A stretch of 64,000 nt of DNA, from contig LVLI01000132.1 in assembly GCA_001687465.1 (NCBI GenBank), positions 1-64,000 on the forward strand, given 5' to 3'. The stretch comes from Halocafeteria seosinensis. Lineage: Eukaryota > Sar > Bigyra > Bicosoecida. The number at the start of each line of letters is the position of its first letter. Within the stretch, counting starts at the first letter, position 1. Of this stretch, positions 36,141 through 47,660 are shown piece by piece. A program made the translations under genes and the position numbers. Under the pieces are notes generated by a model. That model did no database searches. It saw nothing but the letters and a program-made list of their open reading frames with translations, and had not been told where the DNA came from.

Positions 36141-37522
36141 ATGCCGCCCAAGAAGAAAAGCAACAAGCAAGAGGAGGACGAAGAAGAGCAACGCCGGGCT
36201 GAAGTGGAGCAGGAAATACAGCAGCAAGTACAAGCCGCAAATGAGCGAGAGCAACCGGATATAGAGTCGTTAGGCTTTAACAGCAAACTAAAAAGTTCAA
36301 TTAGTGATGCATTCAGGGAATGCTCCAGTTACAGTGACGGCACGGTGACGGTGGACTCTGTGGCAGGTATTTGTCAGGTACGGCGGTTATGGCCAGGAGA
36401 GATATTAGTGGTTCATAGCCAATGAATTCTCCGGTACAGCAACTGGGACTTAAAGTACGGCCTAATGACGCTCAAGCAGACGATGAAGGGGTTGATATAT
36501 TCGGCGAAAACGATTTGCTTAGCAGCCTACGAGACAACAAGTGAGTATGGAACTGACTGGAGCGAGGACGCATGCAACAACTCAAGTTGTGGCTGCAGTG
36601 AGTCGAGGATCACAGAGGCAGAGTTTTTTGGAGTATACCACCAGACGGCCAGACCAAACAGGAGCTACGGACAGTATGTGTACCTCGCCTCAGCACATAT
36701 TATCTTACTAGTTTCCCAACACCCGCTTCATTCCTTGTACTGGCGTCGACAGAGCACTTCGTGAGGCAGCAGGGAGAGGAGAAATCCAAACAGTTAAGGA
36801 CTTTATATATCGAGGATGTGACCCGGGAGGAATTGACGGAAAGGGATGGACAGGTGAGCTCTGTTCCTGCAACTAAATCAAGTTTTTACATTGTACAACT
36901 GGAAACGTATGCAGCCGTCCACTATTCGGCGGAATTCGGTAGAACAGAAACCATTACGGTAATGCAGGTATGTTGAGTACTCAGTTCCTCGTGTGTTCAT
37001 TTGCAATTGTGTTTGGGTTAATCTCGTCCGACCAGAAACTCTGTGGGATAGGGGTCTTAGATATCGACGCCCCGGATAATATGGGTTGGACTCCATTGAT
37101 GATAGCATGTAACACAGGTAGGATGTCTTTTCGTGTATTAGTGCAGTATATCCGTTCACTATTGGCAGTCTGTGTCAATCTGCAATACAGGGAAAGCAAA
37201 GACGGTTTCATGGCTACTCGGCGCTGGTGCGGATCCCGAAGCGGAGAATGATCATAAGAGGACTCCTTTGCATATGGCATCCGCAGAGGGATTCGTTGAA
37301 TGCATTCAATGCTTAGTATCTTACAATGTTAATATGGATCCGCAAGATGATGCGGGGTTCACGCCACTCCATCTTGCTGGTCTCCACGGCCACGACCACG
37401 CTGTTCGCGTATTGCTCGAGAACGGTGCACAATCAAGTGTCCAAGACATTCTAAAACACACTCCTGATTATTGGGCTCATAAAGATGTTCAACGAGCCTT
37501 CCCATCCAGCCTTTCCAAGTAA
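36141..37522 (+). CDS. Ankyrin-repeat protein with EF-hand-like N-terminal region
   Basis: Seven exons (36141-36377, 36440-36540, 36599-36673, 36753-36853, 36915-36958, 37036-37117, 37191-37522) give 323 residues. After a charged leader (MPPKKKSNKQEEDEEEQ), residues about 45-135 look like a degenerate calmodulin-type helix pair (LKSSISDAFRECSSYSDGTV and GVDIFGENDLLSSLRDNN). From about 148 there are four to five ankyrin repeats, including GKGWTAVHYSAEFGRTETI, NMGWTPLMIACNTG, HKRTPLHMASAEGF and AGFTPLHLAGLHGH. Ankyrins mediate protein binding, so the partner is unknown. The exon 2-3 junction uses the acceptor GGCTGCAG because it alone keeps phase into exon 4. Confidence 0.82.
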
Positions 37523-37682
37523 GGTCGCGAAGGACACGTTGTCGCCGGAGTTGCGCTTCAAGCGAGGCCCTGGGATTCTCCAGTGCACCTTGTGCGGAAA
37601 AGTCTATATACACCTACCTGGTAGTACTACACTACATAGTTCTTCTACCTTCCGGTGTTATTGTTGCGTAGAGGTGATTCTC

Positions 37683-37745
37683 TTCTCTTTCTCTCGTCTC
37701 TCTCTCTCTCTCGCTCGCCCTTTGTGTGTGTGTGTGTGTGTGTGT
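37683..37745. repeat. (TC)n-(TG)n compound microsatellite
   Basis: A CT-rich run (37683-37717) passes into pure TG (37724-37745), ending about 75 bp before the GH31 start codon, so it probably lies in the promoter or 5' UTR. Confidence 0.95.
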
Positions 37746-37819
37746 AAACTGCTGGAGTGACAAGTGTCCTGCAGCTTCCAAGCCCGGGTTACGGGGAGAA
37801 AAAGCCTCCAACAGGAACA

Positions 37820-40800
37820 ATGGCAAGACTACACACTATGAAATTGACCCCCAAGACAGCGATTGTAAGCTGCTCTCTTTTGGTGGCGGCGGCTATGGCG
37901 ATTGCTGCTACAGCGCGCTCGTCGGCCAATGAATATCTCATCCGAAGGCGCCATTCCACCCCGGGAAATGCCATGCCGGGGAACGAAGGGGGAGCGTCAT
38001 GCAGTGTAAGCGGGGATGATCGGCAAGATTGCGCCCCATGGGCGACCCACGAAGGAGGTGTGACCAAAGACGAATGTCATGCTCATGGGTGCTGCTATGA
38101 TTCGTCCCAATCTGGTTCTCCTTGGTGCTTCCACCCTTCCGTTCCAGCTCCAAGCCAACAACAATGCTCCATTTATAAAGCCAACCGAGTGGATTGTTTC
38201 CCCGACGAAGGAGCTTCCCAAGACAAGTGCGAAGCACGTGGATGCTGCTGGGTTCCATCCAATAGCGGAGACAACGTGGCTTGGTGCTTTTATCCCCGCA
38301 CGGTACGTGTAACCACATGCATTTTCTATCGATTGTGGTCATGTTGAATTTTGTTTTGACCTTATGGATGCAGAATGGATACTCTGTGTCTAACTCCGTT
38401 AACACATACTATGGAGCGCAGTCGAATTTGACCTGGTCGTCTAAGGTCCGGGGTCCCTATGGGAATGATCCCCAAACGGTGACGGTGGATATACGAGAAG
38501 AGACTGACAATCGCCTCCATGTAAAATTCACTGAACCTGGGAAACATCGACATGAGGTGCCAGGAATCATCAGCTCGTCGAACTCGCGACAATCTGCCAA
38601 ACCTTCTAATCCGAGCTACAAATACAGACTGAATAATTCACCCTTCGGTCTCGAAGTAACAAATACTCAGGGAAACATTGCTTTCTTCAATTCCACACCT
38701 CCCGCAGGAGGGTCTTTCTCCAGCTTAATATTTGAAGAACAGTATATGGAGATATCGAGTCAAATTCCACAGACAGCCAAAGTGTATGGAATAGGTATGT
38801 AGGGTATCTTTTTGTGTTGGATAGACTGCAGAGCGACTGTCACGGTTGTTTCACTACTTCTCCAACAGGAGAGCACGTAACTCCGTTGGAACTGCCTCGT
38901 CAGGCCGATGGAAACAGTGGGCAAGTGTACACAATATTTGCGAAAGATCAGGGTACCCCACCTCATCGTGAAACGGGAGCGACCAACCTCTACGGATCGT
39001 TTCCCTTCTATATGGTGTATGATACTGACCAGGAAGTCGCCTATGGCGTTTTCCTTCTCAATTCCAATGCAATGGACGTTATTCTGCAACCGGATGCGGT
39101 AACATTCCGTGTATCCGGGGGAATCCTGGACTTCTACATCTTTACGGGACCATCACCAGGGGCCGTAGTACAACAGTACATAGATTTGGTCGGTCATCCT
39201 ATCCTTCCACCCTACTGGGGGCTGGGTTTCCATCTGTGCCGCTGGGGATACGGCAGCATCGCAAAGACCGAGGAGGTAGCAGACAGTATGAGGAGTAACA
39301 ATCTTCCACAGGACGCTCAATGGAATGGTAAGGGCGGTGAATCTTTACATGTTCTACTTGACCCGAACGAAATAGCGCTGAACACTGTCCTTCAGATATC
39401 GATTACATGGATCAACATTTGGACTTTACTACCGATCCACAGAACTTTCCCGTCTCCAATTTTTCTGCCTTTGTCGACAAGCTTCATAGCCGTGGGCAAA
39501 GATATGTGATGATTTTTGATCCAGGTAATAAGACTTCCAGGAGGTCGTTGTTGAACGATCATAGGAATTTGACTGCTTTTGTGTCTTTGCAGCAATTTCA
39601 TCAACACAACAATCCGGCACCTACCCTCCTTTTGACGATGGTGCTAGCAAGGGCGTTTTCGTCAACGACAGTGATGGCAACATATTCATCGGGAAGGTTT
39701 GGCCGGGTCTCACCGCGTTTCCAGATTTCTTCAATCCCAAGACGTACGACTGGTGGCTGCAACAGATCAAAGTCAGTTGATAGTTTCCAGTTTGCGAGAT
39801 ACCAAATTACTTCAGCTTATCTTCCTTTTTTACTTTTGTGGTCATCCAGGATTTTCATGATAAGATTGCCTATGACGGGATGTGGATTGATATGAACGAG
39901 CCCTCAAACTTTTGCGCAGGAGAGTGTCCCTCAGACAAAGCTGCTGTGAATCGGAAGAAGGATGCTAAACATAGCTCAGATTCCATCACAGATGGTTTCG
40001 ACCCTGATCATCCACCTTACTTGCCGGGTCACCGTGGCGGTGTATCCGATATCAATGAGAAGACTGTATCAATGAGTGCTCTTCAATATCCCGGTTTGCA
40101 TTATAATTTTCATAGCATGTACGGGTACAGCGAAGGCGTGGCCAGCAATAAGGCCATGGAAGAAGTGCTGGATGAGAGAACACTGATCATTGGGCGATCC
40201 ACTTTCCCAGGTTCTGGAGTCCATCAAGGTCATTGGCTAGGCGACAACACAGCCAGTTGGGATGACCTATACTACAGCATTCCGGGCACCATCACCTTCA
40301 ACATGTTTGGAATCCCTCTCGTGGGACCAGACATTTGTGGCTTCGATGGCGATACAACTGCTGAACTTTGCACGCGCTGGACCCAGCTTGGGGCGTTCTA
40401 TGGTTTTATGAGGAATCACAATGTCAAAGGGGCGAAACCGCAGGCGCCGTACCAGTTCGGCGAACCGTACACATCCTACATGAGAACAGCGTTACAAACC
40501 CGATATACCCTCTTACCTTACATTTACACGCTATTTAAGGATGCCCACGTTGAGGGATCCACTGTCAATCGTGCGTTGTTTTGGGAGTTTTACTCAAGCA
40601 ATGATGGCGACATAGAAACGCTTTCGACTGTCGATAAGCAAATGATGCTTGGACCTGCTCTTCTTGTCACTCCGGTGTTGCAGCAGGGGATGACTTCCGT
40701 ACAAGGATATTTCCCCAAAGCTACCTGGTATGATTGGTTCAACGGGACCATTCTGTCTCAAAGCGTTCCTGGTACCGTAACTCTGGATGCGCCGCTGAGC

Positions 40801-41250
40801 GCTATCAACGTGCACATCCGTGGAGGGTACATTGTCCCCACCCAAGGGAGTGGCTTGGACACTGTCGAGGCGAGGAAGAATCCTTACCATCTCACAGTGG
40901 CTTTTTCTAGTAGTTGTTCAGCTGTGGGGTCAATGTTCGTTGATGATGGTGTATCACTAGACAGTTTGGAGCAAGATAAGTATACTGAATTATCCTTCTC
41001 TGCCGAGTGCCAGAACAATGGCAGCAGTGGCTCAATCTCGGCAACTGTCTCTAATTCCGGGTTCCAACCGGAAGGCAGCGCAACTTGGCAGAAGGTACGC
41101 GTCCTAGGCGTGAACAATTTCAGTAAGGACGGTACCACCACTGTAGGCGGAAATCCCGTCGATCATAGTTACAACTCCTCTTCCGCTGTCTTGACAATCT
41201 CGATTCCATCCATAGAAATAACTAGTCCTTTATCAATTGAATGGAGTTAG
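37820..41250 (+). CDS. Secreted GH31 alpha-glucosidase with two trefoil (P-type) domains
   Basis: Six exons (37820-38302, 38374-38794, 38869-39327, 39396-39524, 39593-39771, 39850-41250) give 1023 residues. A signal peptide (about 1-33, [18 protein letters not shown]) is followed by two six-Cys P-type domains ([14 protein letters not shown]... and [16 protein letters not shown]...). The GH31 barrel has the [14 protein letters not shown] strand, the catalytic nucleophile in [12 protein letters not shown] (D571) and the acid/base in [11 protein letters not shown] (D689). Several NxS/T sites fit secretion or lysosome/vacuole targeting. It should release glucose from alpha-glucan ends. Domain order resembles animal lysosomal and intestinal enzymes, except for the doubled trefoil. 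Confidence 0.96.
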
Positions 41251-41318
41251 TTCACGCAGTAGTCGTGTGCATTATTTGAAAACGGATACTAGAGCTTGCA
41301 TAAAACGTGTCGTTACTC

Positions 41319-43080
41319 TTAATCTTCCTCACTGTCATAATCAAACATCCGTGGTGGACCTCTGTCAAATAATTCGCTCGCACTACGGCACACTCTTGGA
41401 GCAGGAGAAGTACCGTGCCTTCGTGGACCAGAATGCGAACGCCGAAGACAATTGTTGGACTTTGTCTGGTCATTAAAGTTTGTGTGCTTTTGCTGCACCA
41501 GTCTTTGCATTTCTGCTCGCTTAGCAGCGTGGTTTTCCGAGTCCATACGGACATATTCGCGAGGCGTGCAGTAGTCCTGCGCGAAAAGAGAACCAAGAGG
41601 AAAGGTGGTAATCGATGGATCCTTTAGTCGCAGATACAGAAAAAGGGTGACTTACAGGAAACTTCTCATAAAAAGCTTGATAGCCTCCTTTGAGCAGGTA
41701 TAACTCTGGAACGTACAACTTTGGCCAGTGCTCACCCCCGACCAGAGCACGGTCCAAGTTCCGCATTGCGGACAGCCTGGTCATAGTGTCCTAAAATAAG
41801 TAACCCAATTCGACTGATAAAACCCACCAATCAGACTTACATCTTTGGCGCCCTGTGGGAGGAGAACTCACAATGCATTATGAAAACACGTTTCTTGTTC
41901 GCGTTGGGTGGGAACATGGTGTCTTTCAGTTGAAATGGATCCATTAAATTAGTCGCTTCCATTATATGACCACCTTGATATTCGTCTGCGGTTGGACGAA
42001 ACAGAGGAAGCAACCTATCACGCACTGCTAGCAGCGGCAAGCGAATAGAAGTGATCCTTACAAGGGAAGCGACAATCAATAATCCAGAATTCCGTATCCT
42101 TGGAAGAGTAATGTCCGTCCAGAACCCTCTTCAGCTGCGAGAAAAAATCATCAAGAGCGAGCCTTGAGTATCGCATGCGGAGCATCCTGACTTACAGTTT
42201 CAGGCGAAATTACATTTGGCCATTTCTCAGATTTACCGTCCTCACAAGGCAGGATATGCTTTTCGGAATTCGTAGCGTCCGGGAATCCTTCCGTAGAAAG
42301 GAAAGGAGTGGTGGGGGTGGACGCAGGAGTAAGAGGATCATTTGCTGCTGTCCCGCGTCTCCCAAATATATTATCTTCGTCGGTATCACATCGTTGGCGT
42401 TTATTAACATTCGGACTGGATCCTCCATCGTGTAATTCCGGAACGCAATCCTGAGCACTTACGCTCCCATGGGGAGCATGAATCCCCGAAAGGTCGGAAA
42501 TGCTAAAGAACAACCGAACGCCTCGTTTCGGATTCGGCTTCGGAGGGGATGACTCCTCCACAGCGATAGACGCACCGGTCTGAAGCTGTTCTGTTTTTGA
42601 TGTTGAACGTGGTTGGCCGTTTGTACCAACATGCGTGTTCCCAGAAGCTTGGGCTCCTTCGGAACGACTTGTCGCGTTTGCGTTGTCGTTTGCGTACTCA
42701 CGGAAGGCTGTTTGCTCCGATGGGGTAGAGGATCCAGCATGTGGATTTTGTGCGGAGTCAGCTCTGCTGGAGAAAGCAGGACCGAAACTTCCCCCTTCGC
42801 TTGGATTGGACGTGGCCGAGTTTAATGGAGTCGACGACGTACCCCAATTTCCCATGTTCGTTCCACCATCGCATTCATCGTCATCGCAGCTCGGTTGACA
42901 TAGACGAAGAGTTCTGGCGGCGTGATTCCTGACACCTGTGTCTTGCTGATCTTGATCCGTATTCAGACGGGGGGAGGTATCCGCGTCCCCTTGGTTCGAT
43001 TCACGGTTAAGATCCAGCACACCCATTTGAGGTGTAGCTGACGTCTCTTGACGACTGTACGGTCCTGGTGTAGACGACAT
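41319..43080 (-). CDS. CDC25-type dual-specificity phosphatase
   Basis: Five exons (43080-42196, 42134-42062, 41985-41841, 41776-41656, 41576-41319) give 493 residues. CDC25 removes inhibitory phosphates from CDKs at mitotic entry. The N-terminal ~270 residues are Ser/Thr/Pro/Asn-rich, a likely regulatory region. The rhodanese-like catalytic domain runs from KHILPCEDGKSEKWPNVI, through WIIDCRFPYEYQGGHI, to the active site HCEFSSHR (C358, R364; CX5R). Then come YVPELYLLKGGYQAFYEKFP and DYCTPREYVRM. The exon 3-4 join uses the acceptor ATGACCAG at 41,777, because the nearer one introduces a stop. The gene is convergent with GH31, 68 bp apart. Confidence 0.93.
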
Positions 43081-44008
43081 GTTGAACTTTCTCTCTGATA
43101 ACGTACCGCAAAAGGTAAAAACGCGCTTTTGCCGTTGCGCGCGCGTTGCCGACGACGGGCGTTCTAAACGGCAGCCTGAGACAAAAGATACGTCTTACTT
43201 TCGCTCTCGCCCTACGCAAGGATTGGGACTTCTCCTCTTAGACGGCAACAGTGGGATCCGATGAATATGGGTAGGTATTGTGCTCTAGTGGCCTCGTAGA
43301 CGAGTGCGAAAAGACACCGGGAGGAAAAAATGTCTTCTCGAGAATGTCGCAAGGGGGACCCACAGGGAACAAAAAATACGGTGCGGAAACCTGGTAGATC
43401 TTTTTTGTTGTCTTCAGCTCCCTTTGCGGCCGACGAGTTTGTGCTCTGATTTCCAAGGTTTATAGCCGGATTCAGAACAGCTACCCGAAAGAATCCAACT
43501 GGGACGCGTTCAGTGAGACTGTAGGCAACAGGGGCAGCATACACGGTCCCGTGTATGCAGACAAAACGAGCCGAAAACTTTTGGAATTCAAAAGAAACAC
43601 ACGGGGGGAATATCCTCCCTCCTTTACTTGCTGTTCTCAGGCTGTATGCCACTCACACACAGTTCCAACACAAGACCCAGACACGCACAAGCGACAGTTT
43701 ACGTATTACAACCAATCTGGAAACACACGGGAAAACAAACACAGCAATGATGTCCTATCGAGTGAAGAGAGCCGGCGATTGCCAAGTTGAACTTCACAAG
43801 CGGGAGGAGGGAGGAAAATGTTACCTTGGTCTTTTGATACGTCTGTATTACTTCTGTATGCAGTGCAAGACACGGGAACGGGGTTGACAAGTTCCAGGCG
43901 TACGGGGGGAATGATACCCTGAAAGAGCAAGTGAAAGAAAACACAGAGGGTTGGGAATTGCTTGTCGTCTGAGGGATGGATATACATACATACAGAGAGA
44001 CATAGTCA
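43081..44008. other. Intergenic between divergent CDC25 and Q/Y-rich genes
   Basis: About 930 bp that should contain both promoters. A minus-strand open frame at 43212-43652 shows no recognisable domain and I do not call it. Confidence 0.5.
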
Positions 44009-45322
44009 ATGCAAGGCCCTAATCAAGGTAATATCCCTGCCCAATATCGGTACAGTTATCAGGGATCCGCCTATCCTGCGGCGGTGCAGCCGCAACAGCA
44101 CGCTATACCCTACCCAACCCGAACTCAACAACCGTATGGATACCCCCAGCAGCAGAATATTGTCTACAGACCAGTTACAGCTACCCAACAGCAGTATTAT
44201 GGGCCCCCTCAGCAACAATTGTTCCGGTCAATGGCTCCCTATCAGACTGCTCAACGGATGTACGACCCAGCACAGTATGCACAGCCTGTGCAAAGGATGC
44301 CACAAGCACAGCAAGCGATGTACAGGCAACCAGTGACGGGGATGCCAACTTACGCGGGTCAATCCGCAGGTGCGATGATTTATGCATCTCAGCCAGTTGC
44401 TCAAAGTTCTGCTTCCAGTAAGTTGGCGTTTGTCATGCTTACTGGTACCGTACCACGTTTTAGTAGACACTCTTTGTACCTGTTTTGTCGCTTTCATACA
44501 GTGTACATACAGCAAAGGAGCCCTAGTCAGGTGCGTTCTGTGTACTCGTCACAGTACGATGCCAATTACAGGCCAGAGTATCGAGCCTCAATTTCTCCTA
44601 ACCGCAAAAGGACGCAAGACCGTCGCTATTCGCGTGGGGACAACGACTCCGAAGACTCAGTGCCCTCCTACTACAGAGACGACGATCCATCTTACCGTCA
44701 TAAGGAGCGTGAATACAGGGAGGGGTCACATCAGTCCTGCAGGGATACGAGAAGGAGTTCATCGTACTACCGCAAACACATTTATTATAGCGGTTCTGAT
44801 GAAAGGGGGACAAAGGGGCGAAAGAGTTCATATGAACCTCTGGAAGAAGAATGGGGTGGAATTACAGAGGGAGATGGAGATGATAGTTATGAGGGTCAAG
44901 CGTATCACCAGTTAATAACGAATCCGCGTCAAGCCGTTTCAGGAAGGAGTCGTGGTAAGAGGAGGGCAAACTACGAAGATTCCGGATATGGCAACTCAGC
45001 GAGATCCCCTAGCAAGGACTGTTCGAAGAGGGGAGACGGAGTATTCTATATTGCGTCGGCTGTGGGCTCCTCAAAACGGAGGCGAAGAAACGAAGAGTAC
45101 TCCGATCGTGCGGCTAAGGAAGATCGTCTTGCCAAAGAAGACGCCATGGACAATGAGATCACCTCGCAGATTCTACGCAATACACGGAAGCAATTACGGA
45201 AAGTCCGACGTACGGTTCTGGAGGTCGGAACAGATATAATGTGTGCTCGTCTTTATCGTGATGAAGCTCGTCATGTTAGCTCTCTTGTTCGGACTGTTTG
45301 GGAAGGTAAAGATGGTCGTTGA
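44009..45322 (+). CDS. Q/Y/P-rich low-complexity protein with basic C-terminal half
   Basis: Two exons (44009-44417 and 44502-45322) give about 409 residues. The 84-bp intron (GTAAGT...ACAG) is stop-free, so an unspliced message would add 28 residues. Residues 1-135 are rich in Gln, Tyr, Pro and Ala (PTRTQQPYGYPQQQ, TATQQQYYGPPQQQ), prion-like in composition. The second part is Arg/Ser/Tyr/Asp-rich (RRYSRGDNDSEDS, SSSYYRKHIYYSGSDER), recalling RNA-binding splicing-related proteins, but there is no RRM. The C-terminus (QILRNTRKQLRKVRRTVLE) is helical and basic. No family recognised; a nuclear RNA-granule role is only inference. Confidence 0.72.
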   Translation: MQGPNQGNIPAQYRYSYQGSAYPAAVQPQQHAIPYPTRTQQPYGYPQQQNIVYRPVTATQQQYYGPPQQQLFRSMAPYQTAQRMYDPAQYAQPVQRMPQAQQAMYRQPVTGMPTYAGQSAGAMIYASQPVAQSSASSKLAFVMLTGTVPRFSRHSLYLFCRFHTVYIQQRSPSQVRSVYSSQYDANYRPEYRASISPNRKRTQDRRYSRGDNDSEDSVPSYYRDDDPSYRHKEREYREGSHQSCRDTRRSSSYYRKHIYYSGSDERGTKGRKSSYEPLEEEWGGITEGDGDDSYEGQAYHQLITNPRQAVSGRSRGKRRANYEDSGYGNSARSPSKDCSKRGDGVFYIASAVGSSKRRRRNEEYSDRAAKEDRLAKEDAMDNEITSQILRNTRKQLRKVRRTVLEVGTDIMCARLYRDEARHVSSLVRTVWEGKDGR

Positions 45323-45430
45323 TGAAGGAAAGAAGCTGCGCATCACGTTCCTCGGCCGATAGCAGCAACAAGCTTGGAGGCAGATGTCAAGAACCGATAG
45401 TGGTCCTCCCACTAGCACATCGCATGGACT

Positions 45431-45589
45431 AGAAGTGCTGAAAGCGTTTTGGAGGTTGCATAGGCAATATCTTAGGGCGGATAGTAGGAGTCTGCAGCGT
45501 TTCGGGGAGATGGCGACGAGAATCGCGGACATGTCCAAGTCCCTTACGGGGACCATAAAATTCATCGAAGAAGGCACGGATACTGAGTG
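45431..45589 (+). pseudogene. Fragment of TFB1 (TFIIH p62), C-terminal part
   Basis: A 159-bp copy of TFB1 positions 55084-55242 in the same orientation, with scattered substitutions and no indels that I see. The reading frame is still open (QRFGEMATRIADMSKS), but it lacks the rest of the gene and ends in unrelated sequence (WLSRHGIIFK). It sits 100 bp downstream of the Q/Y-rich gene. Confidence 0.88.
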
Positions 45590-46219
45590 GCTAAGCCGGC
45601 ATGGCATAATATTCAAGCCGTATTTTGAGAATCTAAACTCATCAAAATAATTGCCATTGCTTTATCTATACGAATAGATGTATTGGATTTTATAAAAGCG
45701 TATTGGACGGTACATGTTGGTGATTGTGTACCACAATAGCCAATAGCATGGCATGCCGGGCCACCACGAAGTTAGTAACAACGTTCGAATAAAACGTGTA
45801 TTCAACTCAAACCATCGTCACAAAACAGGTGCATTCAAGGATCCCATTCTGTTACAACTTGTACAAGTAAGCTTGTGTGCAAACACATATGATAACACCG
45901 GTAAAAGGAAGTAGGGTTCCCTCTACTGCGTTCATCCAAGGACACCGTTTCTCGTCAATCTCACCACATACACATCAAGCTTACGGAGAATCTCGGTCTC
46001 GAATCTATTCGTGGTATCGCTTGTATTTGGAGTGTACGTAGGCTGTTGCAACGAGCAATCCGGGAGGTAGGGAGGGATTACAAGAATGAAGGGGATCCTA
46101 TCCACCCTTCTAAACAAACTCTTCGAACTCAGTGAACGATTCCGCCAAAGCTTCGAACAGCATACGGAAGCCATGCAGTGTGAGGGAGTGTACGCTGGCC
46201 GTGCTGGGTTGAAAGAGAA
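45590..46219. other. Gene-free stretch after the TFB1 fragment
   Basis: AT-rich, with no feature that I can name. It may include the lost 3' end of the broken P-loop gene to the right. Confidence 0.4.
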
Positions 46220-47660
46220 TTACATTTTCCCTTCGTTGTCGCCGCGTGCCAGAAACATAAATTGGCCCATCAAACGTTTCCTGGTTCGGGAAATTGGGAT
46301 AAAAAAAAGGCGCCTGTGTAACCGGTTCCCGTGTCCAGCCCCCATTAGAAGCATCAAGTCTTTGAGAGAATTGTTAAGAAGTTTGTCTTGGTTCGCCATT
46401 GCTCCCCGAACAGCAGGTACACGCAGGTCATCCTGCCACCTCCACGATCCGCTTTGGTATTTCCTTCGGACTAGCCATTCAGCGTACGTTGCCTCGTTTT
46501 GTCTGCTTTTCCAAAACACATCTAATGCGATATTTTCAAACGCCTCCCAGACCACTCTGTTCTGTGTGTTTTCTCCGTTAAGAATGTGGTCGTGGATAAA
46601 GGCATTATTCCTTTGCAGAAGAAGGCGTGTAACGCGTTCGGCAATCACGGGGGAAGCGAACGATGTCTCCCAACTGTCGCCTCGCACTTCGTCGCTGTCC
46701 TCTTGTTGCGTCCTGTGGGCCACAAATGAAGCACTTTGTAAGTCGCATCATGGTCATGCTGGACACCACCACCAAAGAGTTCAACCTGCTGAAGATTAAA
46801 CTTGCTCAAGATAACATCAAGCCCAACATTGGGTGGCTCAACAAGCGATCGGGGAATACCTCCCCACGTTTTGAACCAAATGTGCTACTGTAAACTCTCC
46901 CGGAAGATGCATGGCCAACGCTTCGATTTCCTGAACGCTCCAAGGGGCCATAATGCATCTGAACATCGCCTTTTTATATTCCCTATAGTTCTTCTCTCTT
47001 TCCGAGCAAAACAGAAACTTGTGGGCTCCAGCGTCTGCCGCCCGGTAGTCCATTGCGCCATCTATTAGCAGGAGCCGTTGGGCATTACTTTCAGGCAAAA
47101 AAAAAGACTTATGGAAACAAATTTTACCCTCGGCCAAAGCTGAATTACGTTATCTGAGTCAGGCTGTGTCCCCCGTACGTAAATTTCTTTGACAGTGCAT
47201 TCTTTGGGACTTGTTTGTAACCGTTGTCTGATCTTCCAGATGATGTACACTTGCAACAAAGACTTCCCGATTCCAGAAGTGCCAGAGAACAGCATAAATG
47301 ATAATTGGTCCCGGTTTGTAGCCGAAGTCCATGAGGAAGTCCTCTCAGCATTGGTTCCACAAGCTGGTGAAAAATGCGGTCATATTCCTCTCTTACTAGG
47401 ATGTCGGTATTAACGGAGTTCCTGGTCATGAAGAATTTGAAGTCAACTCCAAGGAGGTGCAAATATCGGTAGACACTTCCGTTATTTAGTACAACCTGCC
47501 GCATAGCATCCTTCATGGTAATCTGACGAACAAACTCCTTTGCCATGAGAATGTGTCGCCGCTGGCGCGGGAACACTGCAAAGCCAAGACAAACCAAAGG
47601 TGAAACATACAATGTAATGTCTTCTTGCCTTGGTTTAACCTCGGAGTTCGACAGTCTCAA
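46220..47660 (-). pseudogene. Broken P-loop gene of RHS/Crinkler (CRN) type
   Basis: Read on the minus strand, this region holds pieces of a P-loop NTPase in shifting frames. A Walker A motif (SGTSGIGKSL, near 47255-47290) is followed by about 60 residues, then a segment like RHS/CRN proteins (FCSEREKNYREYKK, MAPWSVQEIEAL) and WGGIPRSLVEPP near 46830-46870. At least two frame changes (near 47300 and 46885) are not explained by plausible introns, and an in-frame stop lies at the second. The last open part (46220-46723) has no break. Such genes include secreted or nuclear effectors and retroelement-linked proteins; this copy appears inactive. Alternative: a multi-intron gene with unusual splice sites. 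Confidence 0.6.

Noticed and set aside
41781-41840. Apparent frame break in CDC25 after the active site
   Set aside because: Using the acceptor at 41,777 instead of the nearer one restores phase and family sequence, so the gene is intact.
43212-43652. 146-residue minus-strand open frame
   Set aside because: No recognised domain and unlike neighbouring coding sequence; it overlaps the divergent promoter region of CDC25.
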